64,000 nt of DNA from positions 1 to 64,000 of the forward strand of contig CAMNXA010000007.1 of the NCBI GenBank assembly GCA_946566685.1, read 5' to 3'. Origin of the DNA: an uncultured Lachnospiraceae bacterium. GTDB taxonomy: Bacteria; Bacillota; Clostridia; Lachnospirales; Lachnospiraceae. The notes under the pieces are model-generated. The model worked only from the letters and a program-made list of their open reading frames with translations, was not told the DNA's origin and searched no databases. Below, piece by piece: positions 45,243-54,431 of this stretch. The position numbers were made by a program, and so were the translations under genes. The stretch's first letter is position 1. Each line of letters starts with the position of its first letter.

Positions 45243-45291
45243 GGTATACTCTTGTATACCCAATAATACTCTCAGGGTATACATTTGTCAA
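45243..45291 (-). promoter_or_regulatory. Promoter and operator of BlaI/M56 pair 2
   Basis: TTGACA (45286-45291), 17 bp, TATTAT (45263-45268) on the minus strand. Palindrome GGTATAC-TCTT-GTATACC at 45243-45260 covers the start site. A second GTATACC half-site lies in the spacer at about 45275-45281. Confidence 0.8.
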
Positions 45292-45354
45292 CCCCTACCA
45301 CTATTTATTAGGAGTCAAGACCCGCCGCATACACGCACTTAGGTTTCTGCCCAC

Positions 45355-45392
45355 AAAGCAAAGAGTGCCTGCCGCAACTGACAGACACCCTC
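45355..45392 (-). terminator. Probable terminator after the one-TM protein
   Basis: GAGGGTGTCTG pairs with CAGGCACTCTT (three G-U pairs), followed by TTGCTTTG on the minus strand. Confidence 0.5.
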
Positions 45393-45426
45393 ATATTATG
45401 CTTTCTCGATATTTCAAAAAATCTTC

Positions 45427-45876
45427 TTAATATCCCTCACTATACTTTCGGTACAACTCCTCCAGCTGCGCCTGATCTTCCGCCGACACACTGCCCTCCA
45501 GATAATCCCTTACTTCTTCCAGAGACTCCTCCGTCACACCGTCACTCACAATCTCCATGCAGTCTGACAAAGTGTCACTGTCCGCGTATTTCTCAATGAT
45601 CTCTTCCGCTTTCTGCTTGTCAGCTTCCTCCATGTTGCCCACAATCTCTTTGGCCTTTTCAGCCGCCTGCGGGTCGCCGCTGCTTTCCAGTGCCTTCTGC
45701 ACGGCCTGCTCCATAACCTCTTGCGTTACTTTTTCTTTTACGACCGTTTTGACTTTATCAGTCAATGAACCGCTGGCAATCCCGATAATCACTGCAATAC
45801 AGGCTATGATCAGCAGGCTTAAAAATATGATCGTGCCATAGCCCTTTTTCTTCCTGCGCTTTTTTCTCCTGCTCAT
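45427..45876 (-). CDS. One-TM helical protein, unknown function
   Basis: 149 residues. Very basic start (MSRRKKRRKKKG), one membrane helix (TIIFLSLLIIACIAVIIGIA), then a wholly helical, acidic extracytoplasmic part with three repeated Glu/Ala-rich helices (QEVMEQAVQKALESSGDPQA, EEADKQKAEEIIEKYADS, EESLEEVRDYLEG). I recognise no family. Alone on the minus strand between the phosphonate genes and the second BlaI system. Confidence 0.6.
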   Translation of the reverse strand: MSRRKKRRKKKGYGTIIFLSLLIIACIAVIIGIASGSLTDKVKTVVKEKVTQEVMEQAVQKALESSGDPQAAEKAKEIVGNMEEADKQKAEEIIEKYADSDTLSDCMEIVSDGVTEESLEEVRDYLEGSVSAEDQAQLEELYRKYSEGY

Positions 45877-45971
45877 TTTACCTGCAAAACTCCTTCCTTG
45901 CCGGAATCCCCTTTGATATATCTCTCGTCTCTATAACCTGAAATCTAAGTTTCTGTCATATGTTCATCAAC

Positions 45972-47099
45972 TCAATATTTCTTTAAAAACTCCATAAACC
46001 CATCCTTATTTTCCCGCGCACTCTCCTTCGGTCTGCCCAGATCTGCCCGGGAACCCAGTCCGACTGGTATCTCAAAAAGGACAGGCCCCTTCTCTTCCTG
46101 AATCCGCTTACCAATCTGATCCACCGCTCCCAGCGTCTCCAGCTTCTCTACAGTCCTGTATCCGGCTGCTTTGGCAATCTCGGCAAAGGATGTCTGCTGG
46201 CACCCCGTAGGCATGGCGCCCACCGACTCATGGGCCATATTGTTGATGACGATATGATAGAAATTCTCCGGTGCCTGAGAGGCTATAAAAGGCATGGCGC
46301 CCATATGCATCAGCGCTGCACCATCCCCGTCAATACAGACCACTGTCTTATCCGGCCTCTTTGATGCCACACCCAGAGCGATCATAGAGGCATGCCCCAT
46401 GCCGCCGACCGTCATAAAAAGGTTTTCATGATCGCCATAAATCCTATCGCTCTGCTCATATAGTTCCCGGGAAATCTTGCCGGTCGTAGATACGATCGCA
46501 GTCTCGCGGGGCAGTGTCTGCAAAATATGTCCCAGCACTTCTTCCCGTTCCATGGGATTGCCATTGGACCAGGTAAAAGGCGCTTCCTTCTCAAAGGTGC
46601 CCTTCTTCACGATAATAGCAAACTGATCTCCTCTTTCCAGAATCTGACCAGCTTCCTGCAAGATAGCCTCCATCTCTTCCGCCGTTGTATTCTGATCGAT
46701 CACACTGTAAGTGACCGCAAGTGTCTCAAACAATTCGCAGGTAATCTTGCCCTGAAATACATGCTGAGGCTCATCCTTAACGCCGGGTTCTCCCCGCCAT
46801 CCCACGATGAACAGCATGGGAACCCCGTACACATCCCCGTTTGCCAGGGACGCCAGCGGATTGACGATATTACCGATACCGGAATTTTGCATATACACAC
46901 AGGCCGGTCTGCCGGAAGCAAGATAGGTGCCTATGGCAACCCCCACCGCCGCGCCCTCATTGGCTGTCACATAATGACGCAGGCTGCCCTCATATGTCTG
47001 CAACCCGTCACAGAACTGTTTCAGGGTAGAATCCGGTACCCCTGCGATGGTATCGATCCCCATATTTTCCAACTGTGATAATACTTTAGATGCTTTCAT
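45972..47099 (-). CDS. Phosphonopyruvate decarboxylase
   Basis: 375 residues. Thiamin-diphosphate enzyme of the acetolactate synthase superfamily: GVPDSTLKQFCDGL and ANEGAAVGVAIGTYLA at the N-terminal (PYR) half; ThDP motif VCIDGDGAALMHMG with INNMAHESVGAMPT in the C-terminal half. Length fits the short Ppd/sulfopyruvate decarboxylase type. It pulls the unfavourable PepM reaction by making phosphonoacetaldehyde. Last gene of the phosphonate operon; its start overlaps the nucleotidyltransferase by 14 nt. Confidence 0.92.
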   Translation of the reverse strand: MKASKVLSQLENMGIDTIAGVPDSTLKQFCDGLQTYEGSLRHYVTANEGAAVGVAIGTYLASGRPACVYMQNSGIGNIVNPLASLANGDVYGVPMLFIVGWRGEPGVKDEPQHVFQGKITCELFETLAVTYSVIDQNTTAEEMEAILQEAGQILERGDQFAIIVKKGTFEKEAPFTWSNGNPMEREEVLGHILQTLPRETAIVSTTGKISRELYEQSDRIYGDHENLFMTVGGMGHASMIALGVASKRPDKTVVCIDGDGAALMHMGAMPFIASQAPENFYHIVINNMAHESVGAMPTGCQQTSFAEIAKAAGYRTVEKLETLGAVDQIGKRIQEEKGPVLFEIPVGLGSRADLGRPKESARENKDGFMEFLKKY

Positions 47100-47778
47100 T
47101 GACTCTCTCCCATTCTTCCACGGTATCTATCTCCACAATCTGTCCTTCCAGAACCTCTTCCACCGTAAGCCGCAGTCTGTCCAGGTTCCTGTCTACCACT
47201 TCGTCCCAGAACAGATTTCCGTTCTCCTCTTTCTTATAGGCCCTGACAATCTCTTCCTGCAAGATGCGGGCGTCTTCTTTCTGAAAATAGGAAACTCCCA
47301 CCATGTTATAAACATCGGTCCCGCCTTTCCCTACCCGGGAAATCCGGCCATTTTTTTGTTCAAACACCCAATCATCGGAGAATCCCTGCACCATTTTGCC
47401 ATAATAACAGGAATTCCTTAACTCCTTCCGGAAAATGGACGCGTCCGCCACATACAGATCGGATTCGCAGATAAAGCAATCCGCCGTGCCCAGAACCTCT
47501 TTCGCCGCATAGATAGAAGAAATATTATTTTTCGTCTGGTAATCCGGATTATGCAGAATATGTACCTGTGGGTACTTCTCGCACAGCGGCTCAAACTGCT
47601 CCCCCAAATATCCCGTCACAATATAGATTTCTTCTACCGGCCGTCCAAGCAGTCCTTCTATGACAGTCTCAATCATGGGTTTCCCATGAACCTTAATCAA
47701 AGGTTTGGGTGTATGTTCTGTCAGGGGACGCATACGGCTGCCCAGCCCAGCCGCCATCAGAATGGCTATCTCTCTCAC
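47086..47778 (-). CDS. Sugar/choline-phosphate-type nucleotidyltransferase, probably CMP-AEP synthase-like
   Basis: 230 residues. NTP-transferase motif ILMAAGLGSRMRPLTEHTPK and PLIKVHGKPMIETVIEGLL as in LicC-type cytidylyltransferases and in the cytidylyl half of PntC, which makes CMP-2-aminoethylphosphonate. The GTG at 47778, 7 nt after AAGGAG, gives a start matching the family (REIAILMAAG). In this operon the best guess is activation of 2-AEP with CTP. That is inference from position. Confidence 0.8.
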   Translation of the reverse strand: MREIAILMAAGLGSRMRPLTEHTPKPLIKVHGKPMIETVIEGLLGRPVEEIYIVTGYLGEQFEPLCEKYPQVHILHNPDYQTKNNISSIYAAKEVLGTADCFICESDLYVADASIFRKELRNSCYYGKMVQGFSDDWVFEQKNGRISRVGKGGTDVYNMVGVSYFQKEDARILQEEIVRAYKKEENGNLFWDEVVDRNLDRLRLTVEEVLEGQIVEIDTVEEWERVNESI

Positions 47779-47791
47779 AATCTTTCTCCTT

Positions 47792-49087
47792 CTATATCTC
47801 GTCAATCAGACGTATGATATCTTTAAAAGGCATCAATCTGGAATCCACTTCAAGCGCTCTGTGATTCTTTAAAATCTCCACCGCAGTACTCTGCATTGCC
47901 GGAAAAGCGCTGCGCGTCAGCTGATTGGCATAGATCACAATATTGACGCCTGCCGCCGCAAGTTCTTCTTCTGTGATGCTGTTAAAGGATGTGGGCACTA
48001 CCACGATCGGTGTCTTGGCATCTTCCTCCCGGAATTTATGACAAAACTCCAGAATCTCATCAGGAGATTTTTTGCGCGAATGTATCATGATGCCATCCGC
48101 CCCGGCCTCCACATATGCGCGGGCACGATTCAGTGCATCCTCCATACCGCGTTCCAGGATCAGGCTCTCAATCCTGGCAATGATCATAAATTCTTCCGTC
48201 CGCAGCGCTTTCTTGCCCGCTTTTATCTTTTCACAGAAATTTTCTATACTGTCCTGCGTCTGTTCCACTTCCGTGCCAAACAGGGAATTCTTTTTAAGGC
48301 CGGTCTTATCCTCGATGATCACCGCCGAAACGCCCATCCGCTCCAGGGTTCTCACATTATACACAAAATGCTCCACCAGACCGCCCGTATCCCCATCCAG
48401 AATGATCGGCTTCGTGGTCACATCCATCACGTCATCGATGGTGCGGATCCTGGACGACATATCCACCAGCTCGATGTCCGGCTTGCCCTTGGCCGTGGAA
48501 TCGCAAAGGGAAGATATCCACATGGCGTCAAACTGATCCAGCTTGCCATTACTCTCCACCACTGTCTTCTCGGCAATCAGCCCGGTCAGCCCGGAATGCA
48601 CTTCCAGGGTCTTAACAATGGGCCGCATGGCAATCAGCTGGCGCAGTCTCTTCCGCCGGAACTCAGGCATGGCCAGTTTTTCCTTCATCTGATCGTCTAT
48701 ACGCTTTACATTTTCATTGTAAGTATAGGGAATCTCTACCAGTTCCCCGCCATATTTATGAAGATTTGCAATCACGTTCTCACGGATGATCGCCTCCGGG
48801 CCCTCCGACCAGTTATCTCCATGCACCACATAATCCGGCCGCAGTTCTTCCACCACCTGGTCATACATGATATCCTGCTGTACCATCACTTCTTTGACAA
48901 GCCCCGTCTTCCTCACGATCTCCATACGCTTTTCCAGAGATATCGTGGGAAACCGGTTATACCTTACCATCGCCGCATCGGACAGCACCCCCACATAGAC
49001 TTCTCCATACTCGTTCGCTCTCTCTAAGATATTCAGATGTCCCTCATGTATCACATCCGTGCAGAAACATGTATATACTTTCTTCAT
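47792..49087 (-). CDS. Phosphoenolpyruvate phosphomutase fused to a cytidylyltransferase domain
   Basis: 431 residues in two domains. Residues 1-~135 are a cytidylyltransferase-like domain (TCFCTDVIHEGHLNIL; HxGH at 14-17, then SLEKRMEIV and VVHGDNW). Residues ~145-431 are PepM: the diagnostic EDK at 258-260 and NS at 266-267 (EDKTGLKKNSLFG), plus DADTG-like LDGDTGG. It interconverts phosphoenolpyruvate and phosphonopyruvate, forming the C-P bond. PepM fused to such a domain is known elsewhere. The N-terminal domain's partner substrate is unknown; 2-AEP or a polyol phosphate are candidates. Confidence 0.9.
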   Translation of the reverse strand: MKKVYTCFCTDVIHEGHLNILERANEYGEVYVGVLSDAAMVRYNRFPTISLEKRMEIVRKTGLVKEVMVQQDIMYDQVVEELRPDYVVHGDNWSEGPEAIIRENVIANLHKYGGELVEIPYTYNENVKRIDDQMKEKLAMPEFRRKRLRQLIAMRPIVKTLEVHSGLTGLIAEKTVVESNGKLDQFDAMWISSLCDSTAKGKPDIELVDMSSRIRTIDDVMDVTTKPIILDGDTGGLVEHFVYNVRTLERMGVSAVIIEDKTGLKKNSLFGTEVEQTQDSIENFCEKIKAGKKALRTEEFMIIARIESLILERGMEDALNRARAYVEAGADGIMIHSRKKSPDEILEFCHKFREEDAKTPIVVVPTSFNSITEEELAAAGVNIVIYANQLTRSAFPAMQSTAVEILKNHRALEVDSRLMPFKDIIRLIDEI

Positions 49088-49129
49088 AGCAATACCTTCC
49101 CTTCTCCTGTCGCCTGATACCCTGTCCGG

Positions 49130-50257
49130 TTAATCCTGATAGATAACAGGCGTTGTAACGCCGCATACCTCTAATGCTTCCCGGAACACTACCCAGAACG
49201 CCTCAATGTCCTCCTGATCGATAGCCCCCAGCGCACAGAGCCGGAACATCCCCATCTTTTCTACTTTACCGGGATAAATGGTGAACCCTCTCTCATAACA
49301 ATAGTCATGCACTTTCTCAAAGTCCCAATGACTGTCGTCCGGATACAGGGCCGCCGCCACCAGCCCGGATTCCTGCCCTTCCGGTATATAAGTCCGGAAG
49401 CCCAATTCTGAAAGGCCGCGTTTAATAGCCCCAAAGATCCGGCAGTGTCTCGCCCACTTATTCTCTTCGCCTTCCGCAAAATACTCCTGCAATGCCTGTC
49501 TGACCGAATAGATCACCTGCACCGGCGGCGTAAAATGCATCTCCCCATGTTCTTTCGCATAGGCATACTGCATATACAGATTACAATAATAAGAACGCCT
49601 CGGATGATCGGCAGACGCCTCTATCATGGACTTCCTGCCGATGATAAAGGATAATCCGGTCATTGCCATGATACCTTTCTGGGCAGACGCCATACAGAAA
49701 TCCAACTCATCCGCTTCCATATCGATCGGTCTCATAGCATAGGTGGAAGTGGTGTCTACCACAAACATGCCATGATAACGATGTACCAGCGCTCCAATCT
49801 CCCGGATTGGATTCAGCAGCCCCGTGCCAGTCTCATGATGGGTGGTATAGACCAGCGCAATATCAGGATTCTCCTGCAATGTCTTCTCTATCACCGCCAG
49901 ATCAGGTTGCCTGTTCAGAGGCTGTTTCAGATTAATATAAGGCAAACCATAATACTCACAGATCTCTGCACCCCGGCTGCTGTAGGCACCGTTGTTGATG
50001 ATCAGGATCTTCTTTCCCGCAGGAAGCAGGGAATTCAGGCAGATATCCATATTGATCGTGCCGGAACCGCAAAACAAAACCGCCGCAAACTCTGCCGGAT
50101 CTGCATGTACAATCTTCAAAAGTCCCTCTTCAATCTCTCGCATAATGGAGACAAACTCCTTCTCCCGCGGACAGATATCGGGAACCACCTGTGCCATCTT
50201 CACCGTGTCGGTCGTTGTCGCCGGCCCCGGATTTAACAATACATTTCTCTTAACCAT
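49130..50257 (-). CDS. 2-aminoethylphosphonate transaminase
   Basis: 375 residues. Class V PLP-dependent aminotransferase of the PhnW type: VLLNPGPATTTDTVKMAQ and CPREKEFVSIM near the N-terminus, Thr-rich THHETGTGLLNPI, PLP lysine in MASAQKGIMAM. Here it would run in the biosynthetic direction, aminating phosphonoacetaldehyde to 2-AEP. It lies 12 nt behind the YidC-GPT fusion and 42 nt ahead of pepM; no catabolic phosphonatase (phnX) is present, which supports biosynthesis. Confidence 0.9.
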   Translation of the reverse strand: MVKRNVLLNPGPATTTDTVKMAQVVPDICPREKEFVSIMREIEEGLLKIVHADPAEFAAVLFCGSGTINMDICLNSLLPAGKKILIINNGAYSSRGAEICEYYGLPYINLKQPLNRQPDLAVIEKTLQENPDIALVYTTHHETGTGLLNPIREIGALVHRYHGMFVVDTTSTYAMRPIDMEADELDFCMASAQKGIMAMTGLSFIIGRKSMIEASADHPRRSYYCNLYMQYAYAKEHGEMHFTPPVQVIYSVRQALQEYFAEGEENKWARHCRIFGAIKRGLSELGFRTYIPEGQESGLVAAALYPDDSHWDFEKVHDYCYERGFTIYPGKVEKMGMFRLCALGAIDQEDIEAFWVVFREALEVCGVTTPVIYQD

Positions 50258-50269
50258 CTGTTTATCCCC

Positions 50270-52144
50270 CTATTTCCCGGAACGTTCCACCAGTTTTTCA
50301 ATCATATATTTAGCGCCTGCCTTGCCGCTCTCGCCGTTATTGTAAATATACGCTTCTTTCAATTTATGCAGAGAATCCCTGGAAAACTGCTCGTCAAACA
50401 ACAGTTTATCCACAGAATCCTTAATCTCATTCTCCACATTCTCCGGCTTGATGGAAACACCTATCCGACTGCGCAGTTCAATATCGATCGGCACTGTTGT
50501 CAGTTCCTGATAGTCCGGATTGGTAACCTTCATGGGCGTATCAATAAACAGCACCGGCTTTAATGTGGAAAAAGAATATTCAAAAGCAATACTCGACCAG
50601 TCCGTGACCAGCAGGTCCGCCGTATAAACAGTCTTATTGGAAGAGAAATCCTTCTGGAACACCACCCCATGCTCTTTGTATTTCTCAGCCAGGGCATCTA
50701 TCCTTCCCTCATAATGACGGACATACTGGGGATGAGGACGCACAATAATATGATAGGGCGTCTTGACCAGCTGGTCCAGCATCTCTTCTATACAGGAATC
50801 CAGGATATTATCTTTCTGCCAGGAAGGTGCGATCAGCACTGTCTTATCTTTCTGCTCCCCGGTGCCGTCCTCTTTGACCATCTCCGCATAGGAATTGGTC
50901 ATATTGTCTATGACACTGGAACCCCACTCCACCAGATTTTTCGCCGGCAGTCCAAACTTCTCTTCCCGCTCAGCAATCTCACTCTTATTCTTAGGCCCGG
51001 ATGTAAAGATTGTATCATAATGATCCAATGCATCCTTGTGGAATGTCAGGTTGGAACTATTGACATCATGGGGCACATAAATATACTCGATATCCTTCTG
51101 GATATAAGACCGCTTCAACTGGAAATTCTCCAGATCCGGCGTGGTCATGACCATGATATCCGTCTCCATCTTCATCATCAGCACGATCATCCGATGTTCT
51201 CCGATATAATACGGTTTAAACTGGTCACTCTCCATCCCGAATACTTCATCCTCCGGGTCGCTGGTGATATAATGAATGACAATGTTTGTCCTTCTGATAA
51301 TCTCCTCTATGATATTCTTATAATATTTATAAAACCCGTTCTTTTCCGAATAAAAGACAATCTTTTTATCAGGTGTTTTTAAAAACTTTTTATAATCCGC
51401 CTTCTCCTTGTCCCGATAAGGACTCTTTCTGTCTTCCTTCTGTTTGGAAGTCATAAAGGCTTTGGCCTGTCTCAATTCTTCCTTGCTCTTTTCCAGCGCC
51501 TCATAGTCGATATAATCTTTGGGATTGATCCAGATATTCAGAAGCACCAGCTGAACGATCGACAAGATATTGCTGCAACTCCAATAAAATCCAACGCCGA
51601 TGGAGACAAAAAATCCCAAATACAAGGACAGCGCCACAGAGAAAATCATGGTACCATACTTGTTCAGGGCTCCCTGCTCGGATTGCAGCACATTGATCTT
51701 ATTCTGCACATAGCACATGAAAAAAGCGGATAACGCTGCCAGAAGAGGAATCAATAAGGTGACTCCCCCTGTCTTGACAGGAATATCCGTCAGGCTTGTC
51801 CCCCGCTTGACAGCCTCCACTACGCCCATCAGCAATGCCAACTGGACAAACAGAGGAATCAAATCCGCAAAGGGGCTGTATTTTTCTCTCTTAAATAACT
51901 TATACTGTTCCTCAGAAATGGCTTCCTGATTACCCATATAGGTTGCGCTGATGTGGTTCATCTCCGGCTGCATCCGCACCGTCTTAATGGAATTTTTCTG
52001 CACCCAGACCGACAGAGGGAGTAAGATCACCTTTGTCAGAAACGTAAATATCAGGATTGCCATCCAATAATTATGGCAGAATCCATAACATAAATTGATC
52101 AACCAGACCAAAACGCCTACCACTGCATCTATTGCTGTACCCAT
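50270..52144 (-). CDS. YidC/Oxa1 insertase domain fused to CDP-glycerol glycerophosphotransferase domain
   Basis: 624 residues, one uninterrupted frame. Residues 1-~210 form a YidC/Oxa1 core: FTFLTKVILLPLSVWVQKNS, MQPEMNHISATYMGNQEAIS, then YSPFADLIPLFVQLALL and three further helices. The usual groove arginine position reads Lys (residue 38). A charged linker (~211-255) leads to a TagB/TagF-like domain, ~260-624, with VPHDVNSSNLTFHKDALDHY and LLVTDWSSIAFEYSFSTLKP. The membrane half could anchor, or insert lipids or substrates for, the transferase half. It is the first large gene of the phosphonate operon, 9 nt before a small membrane protein. Confidence 0.85.
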   Translation of the reverse strand: MGTAIDAVVGVLVWLINLCYGFCHNYWMAILIFTFLTKVILLPLSVWVQKNSIKTVRMQPEMNHISATYMGNQEAISEEQYKLFKREKYSPFADLIPLFVQLALLMGVVEAVKRGTSLTDIPVKTGGVTLLIPLLAALSAFFMCYVQNKINVLQSEQGALNKYGTMIFSVALSLYLGFFVSIGVGFYWSCSNILSIVQLVLLNIWINPKDYIDYEALEKSKEELRQAKAFMTSKQKEDRKSPYRDKEKADYKKFLKTPDKKIVFYSEKNGFYKYYKNIIEEIIRRTNIVIHYITSDPEDEVFGMESDQFKPYYIGEHRMIVLMMKMETDIMVMTTPDLENFQLKRSYIQKDIEYIYVPHDVNSSNLTFHKDALDHYDTIFTSGPKNKSEIAEREEKFGLPAKNLVEWGSSVIDNMTNSYAEMVKEDGTGEQKDKTVLIAPSWQKDNILDSCIEEMLDQLVKTPYHIIVRPHPQYVRHYEGRIDALAEKYKEHGVVFQKDFSSNKTVYTADLLVTDWSSIAFEYSFSTLKPVLFIDTPMKVTNPDYQELTTVPIDIELRSRIGVSIKPENVENEIKDSVDKLLFDEQFSRDSLHKLKEAYIYNNGESGKAGAKYMIEKLVERSGK

Positions 52145-52153
52145 AACCGCCTC

Positions 52154-52411
52154 TTATTCATCCACATCCTTAAATTCAATCGCACTTTTCTCTGTCTCAC
52201 CGTCTTTTTTATTCTTCTTAAAAAAGGCAAAAATCTTATGTCTGAAAATCGTAAGCACCGCACCCAGGGCAATCAATACACCCGCTACAGCCTGAATGAT
52301 ATAAGTGACTGCGGACGGATCGATATAAGCGTGTACCGGCAATGTAAAAAGATACCAGCCGCACATAAAGAAATATGAAAACTTCGCCATTTGTGATAAT
52401 AATTTTTTCAT
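52154..52411 (-). CDS. Small membrane protein of the phosphonate locus
   Basis: 85 residues. One signal-like helix (FSYFFMCGWYLFTLPVHA), a YIDPSAVTYIIQAVAGVLIA segment forming a second helix, then a Lys/Glu-rich tail. The YIDPS motif with a following Gly-containing helix recurs in small proteins near polysaccharide genes in Clostridia; no biochemical role is known to me. ATG at 52411 has AAGGAGG. It is the first gene of the operon and is 9 nt from the YidC-GPT fusion, so it is probably a partner subunit. Confidence 0.7.
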   Translation of the reverse strand: MKKLLSQMAKFSYFFMCGWYLFTLPVHAYIDPSAVTYIIQAVAGVLIALGAVLTIFRHKIFAFFKKNKKDGETEKSAIEFKDVDE

Positions 52412-52436
52412 GATAGCCTTTCCTCCTTTAAGGTAA

Positions 52437-52503
52437 GCCCCGCCGCAACAGCGGGGCAAAAATCAACTTTTACTATTATACTCTGTTTATTGACAATATG
52501 CAA
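52437..52503 (-). promoter_or_regulatory. Promoter and GC-only leader hairpin of the phosphonate operon
   Basis: TTGCAT (52498-52503), 17 bp, TATAAT (52475-52480) on the minus strand. The leader contains GCCCCGC-(7 nt)-GCGGGGC (52437-52457), a 7-bp stem of G and C only, ending 6-10 nt before the ribosome binding site. The hairpin is not followed by a U-run. Confidence 0.65.
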
Positions 52504-52573
52504 TTGCCCCGATACCCTGGCCCCGAAGATGCCATACGCTTTCCTGCCCATACCCGACTATCAGTGTCTGCGT

Positions 52574-54004
52574 CTAGTATGCCCGGCCCCAGTAGACCAT
52601 CTTCTTCGCGGGTTTGCCGCAGCATACGCAGACATCACTGATATTCTCCTGCTCAAAAGGGATACAGCGGCTTGTAACTGCCAGTTCTTCCTTGATCTTC
52701 TCCTCACAGCCCTGCTCACCGCACCACATAGCCTTCACAAAACCGGCTTCCTCTGTAAACAGTCTGCGGAATTCATCCATATCTTTTGCCACAAAAGTAT
52801 GCTTCTCTCTGTGTGCTCTCGCACGTTCCAGCATTTCCTTCTGCATCTTGTCAAGGATTTCCCCTGCTTTTGCTTCAATCTCATCCAGGGAAACTTCAAT
52901 CTTCTCCCTTGTATCACGGCGGCAGATCACACATTTACCGGCCTCGATATCCTTGGGTCCAATCTCCACACGAATCGGGATACCACGCATCTCCTGCTCG
53001 GAGAATTTCCAGCCGGGACTCTTATCCGTATCATCCACCTTCACACGGAAACCGCTCAGACGTTCTTTCAATTCATATGCTTTATCCAGCACACCTTCCT
53101 TTTTCTGCTGGATGGGAATGATCATGATCTGGGTCGGTGCGATCCTGGGCGGCAGCACCAGGCCGGAATTATCACCATGTACCATGATGACAGCCCCGAT
53201 CAGGCGGGTAGTCGTTCCCCAGGAAGTTTGATGCACATATTTTAAAGTATTATCCTTATCCGTAAACTGCACACCGAATGCCTTCGCAAAACCGTCCCCG
53301 AAATTGTGGCTCGTACCGGACTGTAATGCCTTACCGTCATGCATGAGCGCCTCGATCGCATATGTTGCCACGGCACCGGCAAATTTCTCCTTGTCCGTCT
53401 TGCGTCCCTTCACCACAGGAATCGCCAGTACCTCCTCACAGAAATCAGCATAAAGGTTCAACATCTGAAGCGTTCTCTCCTCCGCTTCCTCCGCTGTGGC
53501 ATGAGCCGTATGCCCCTCCTGCCATAAAAACTCACGGCTGCGAAGGAACGGCCTTGTCTCCTTCTCCCAGCGTACCACGGAACACCACTGATTACATACC
53601 TGAGGCAGATCCCGGTAGGACTGTATCGTATTCTTATAATAATCACAGAACAGTGTCTCGGAGGTCGGCCTGACGCACAGTCTCTCCTGCAAAGGCTGCA
53701 AGCCGCCATGGGTCACCCACGCCACTTCCGGCGCAAAACCCTCCACATGGTCTTTTTCTTTATTTAACAGACTCTCCGGAATAAACATGGGCAGATATAC
53801 ATTCTCCACCCCGGTCTCCTTAAACCGCTCATCCATCTGCTTCTGGATCAACTCCCAGATAGCATATCCGGCCGGGCGCAGCACCATACATCCCTTAATG
53901 CTTGTGTAGTCTAAAAGTTCCGCTTTCTTTACTACATCTGTGTACCACTGCGCAAAATCCTCCTCCATCGCTGTAATCGCTTCCACTAATTTCTTGTCCG
54001 CCAT
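52574..54004 (-). CDS. proS: Prolyl-tRNA synthetase (short, ProS type 3 / archaeal-like)
   Basis: 476 residues, the short form without the bacterial INS editing domain. Class II motifs: motif 2 region [29 protein letters not shown] and the motif 3 region [20 protein letters not shown], then the anticodon-binding domain and a C-terminal zinc-like part with Cys pairs ([17 protein letters not shown]) ending in WGRAY, as in the eukaryote/archaea-type enzyme. Charges tRNA-Pro. Controlled by the T-box leader upstream. Confidence 0.95.
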   Translation of the reverse strand: MADKKLVEAITAMEEDFAQWYTDVVKKAELLDYTSIKGCMVLRPAGYAIWELIQKQMDERFKETGVENVYLPMFIPESLLNKEKDHVEGFAPEVAWVTHGGLQPLQERLCVRPTSETLFCDYYKNTIQSYRDLPQVCNQWCSVVRWEKETRPFLRSREFLWQEGHTAHATAEEAEERTLQMLNLYADFCEEVLAIPVVKGRKTDKEKFAGAVATYAIEALMHDGKALQSGTSHNFGDGFAKAFGVQFTDKDNTLKYVHQTSWGTTTRLIGAVIMVHGDNSGLVLPPRIAPTQIMIIPIQQKKEGVLDKAYELKERLSGFRVKVDDTDKSPGWKFSEQEMRGIPIRVEIGPKDIEAGKCVICRRDTREKIEVSLDEIEAKAGEILDKMQKEMLERARAHREKHTFVAKDMDEFRRLFTEEAGFVKAMWCGEQGCEEKIKEELAVTSRCIPFEQENISDVCVCCGKPAKKMVYWGRAY

Positions 54005-54044
54005 TTTTTCTCTCCTCTCTCATCCAAACCAATTCCTGATGACA

Positions 54045-54312
54045 TAAAAAACGCCCAGATCTCATCCCCTAAGGGACCGAAATCTCGGCGGTACCACCCT
54101 AATTAGCGCATAAACGCTCTCTTCTCCTACCGTTATCGCCGGTGCTACGCTGTGTTCATCGCACAGGACTCCGAGGCCGGTTCCGAATGGCTCCCGTAAG
54201 AATCTTCCACCACTGATCCTCTCTCTGTCACCTTCCCCATTCGTACTATTCTCTTCATCGTCACGTCTACTGTACATCCATACAGCTATCTTGTGCTGTT
54301 TTCTTGCGTCTT
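54045..54312 (-). promoter_or_regulatory. T-box riboswitch leader for proS
   Basis: Conserved T-box AGGGTGGTACCGCC at 54087-54100 (minus strand), followed by a hairpin and TTTTTT at 54045-54050, the terminator that is replaced by an antiterminator when uncharged tRNA-Pro binds. Upstream is an AGTA-box-like element (AATAGTACGAA) and the complement GGAACCGGCC, in which CCG (54178-54180) is a plausible Pro specifier. The specifier was assigned by eye. Confidence 0.88.
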
Positions 54313-54341
54313 ATTCTAAGTGTGGGAACGGAATTTGTCAA
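54313..54341 (-). promoter_or_regulatory. Promoter of the T-box-proS unit
   Basis: TTGACA (54336-54341), 17-bp spacer, TAGAAT (54313-54318) on the minus strand. Confidence 0.75.
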
Positions 54342-54431
54342 CTGCTATTTATACGAAAATCTCTCAATTTCAACGGTTCTTTTCACACCTGCATCATATA
54401 CCAATGTAAAACCGCTTCTTAATTTTACAAT

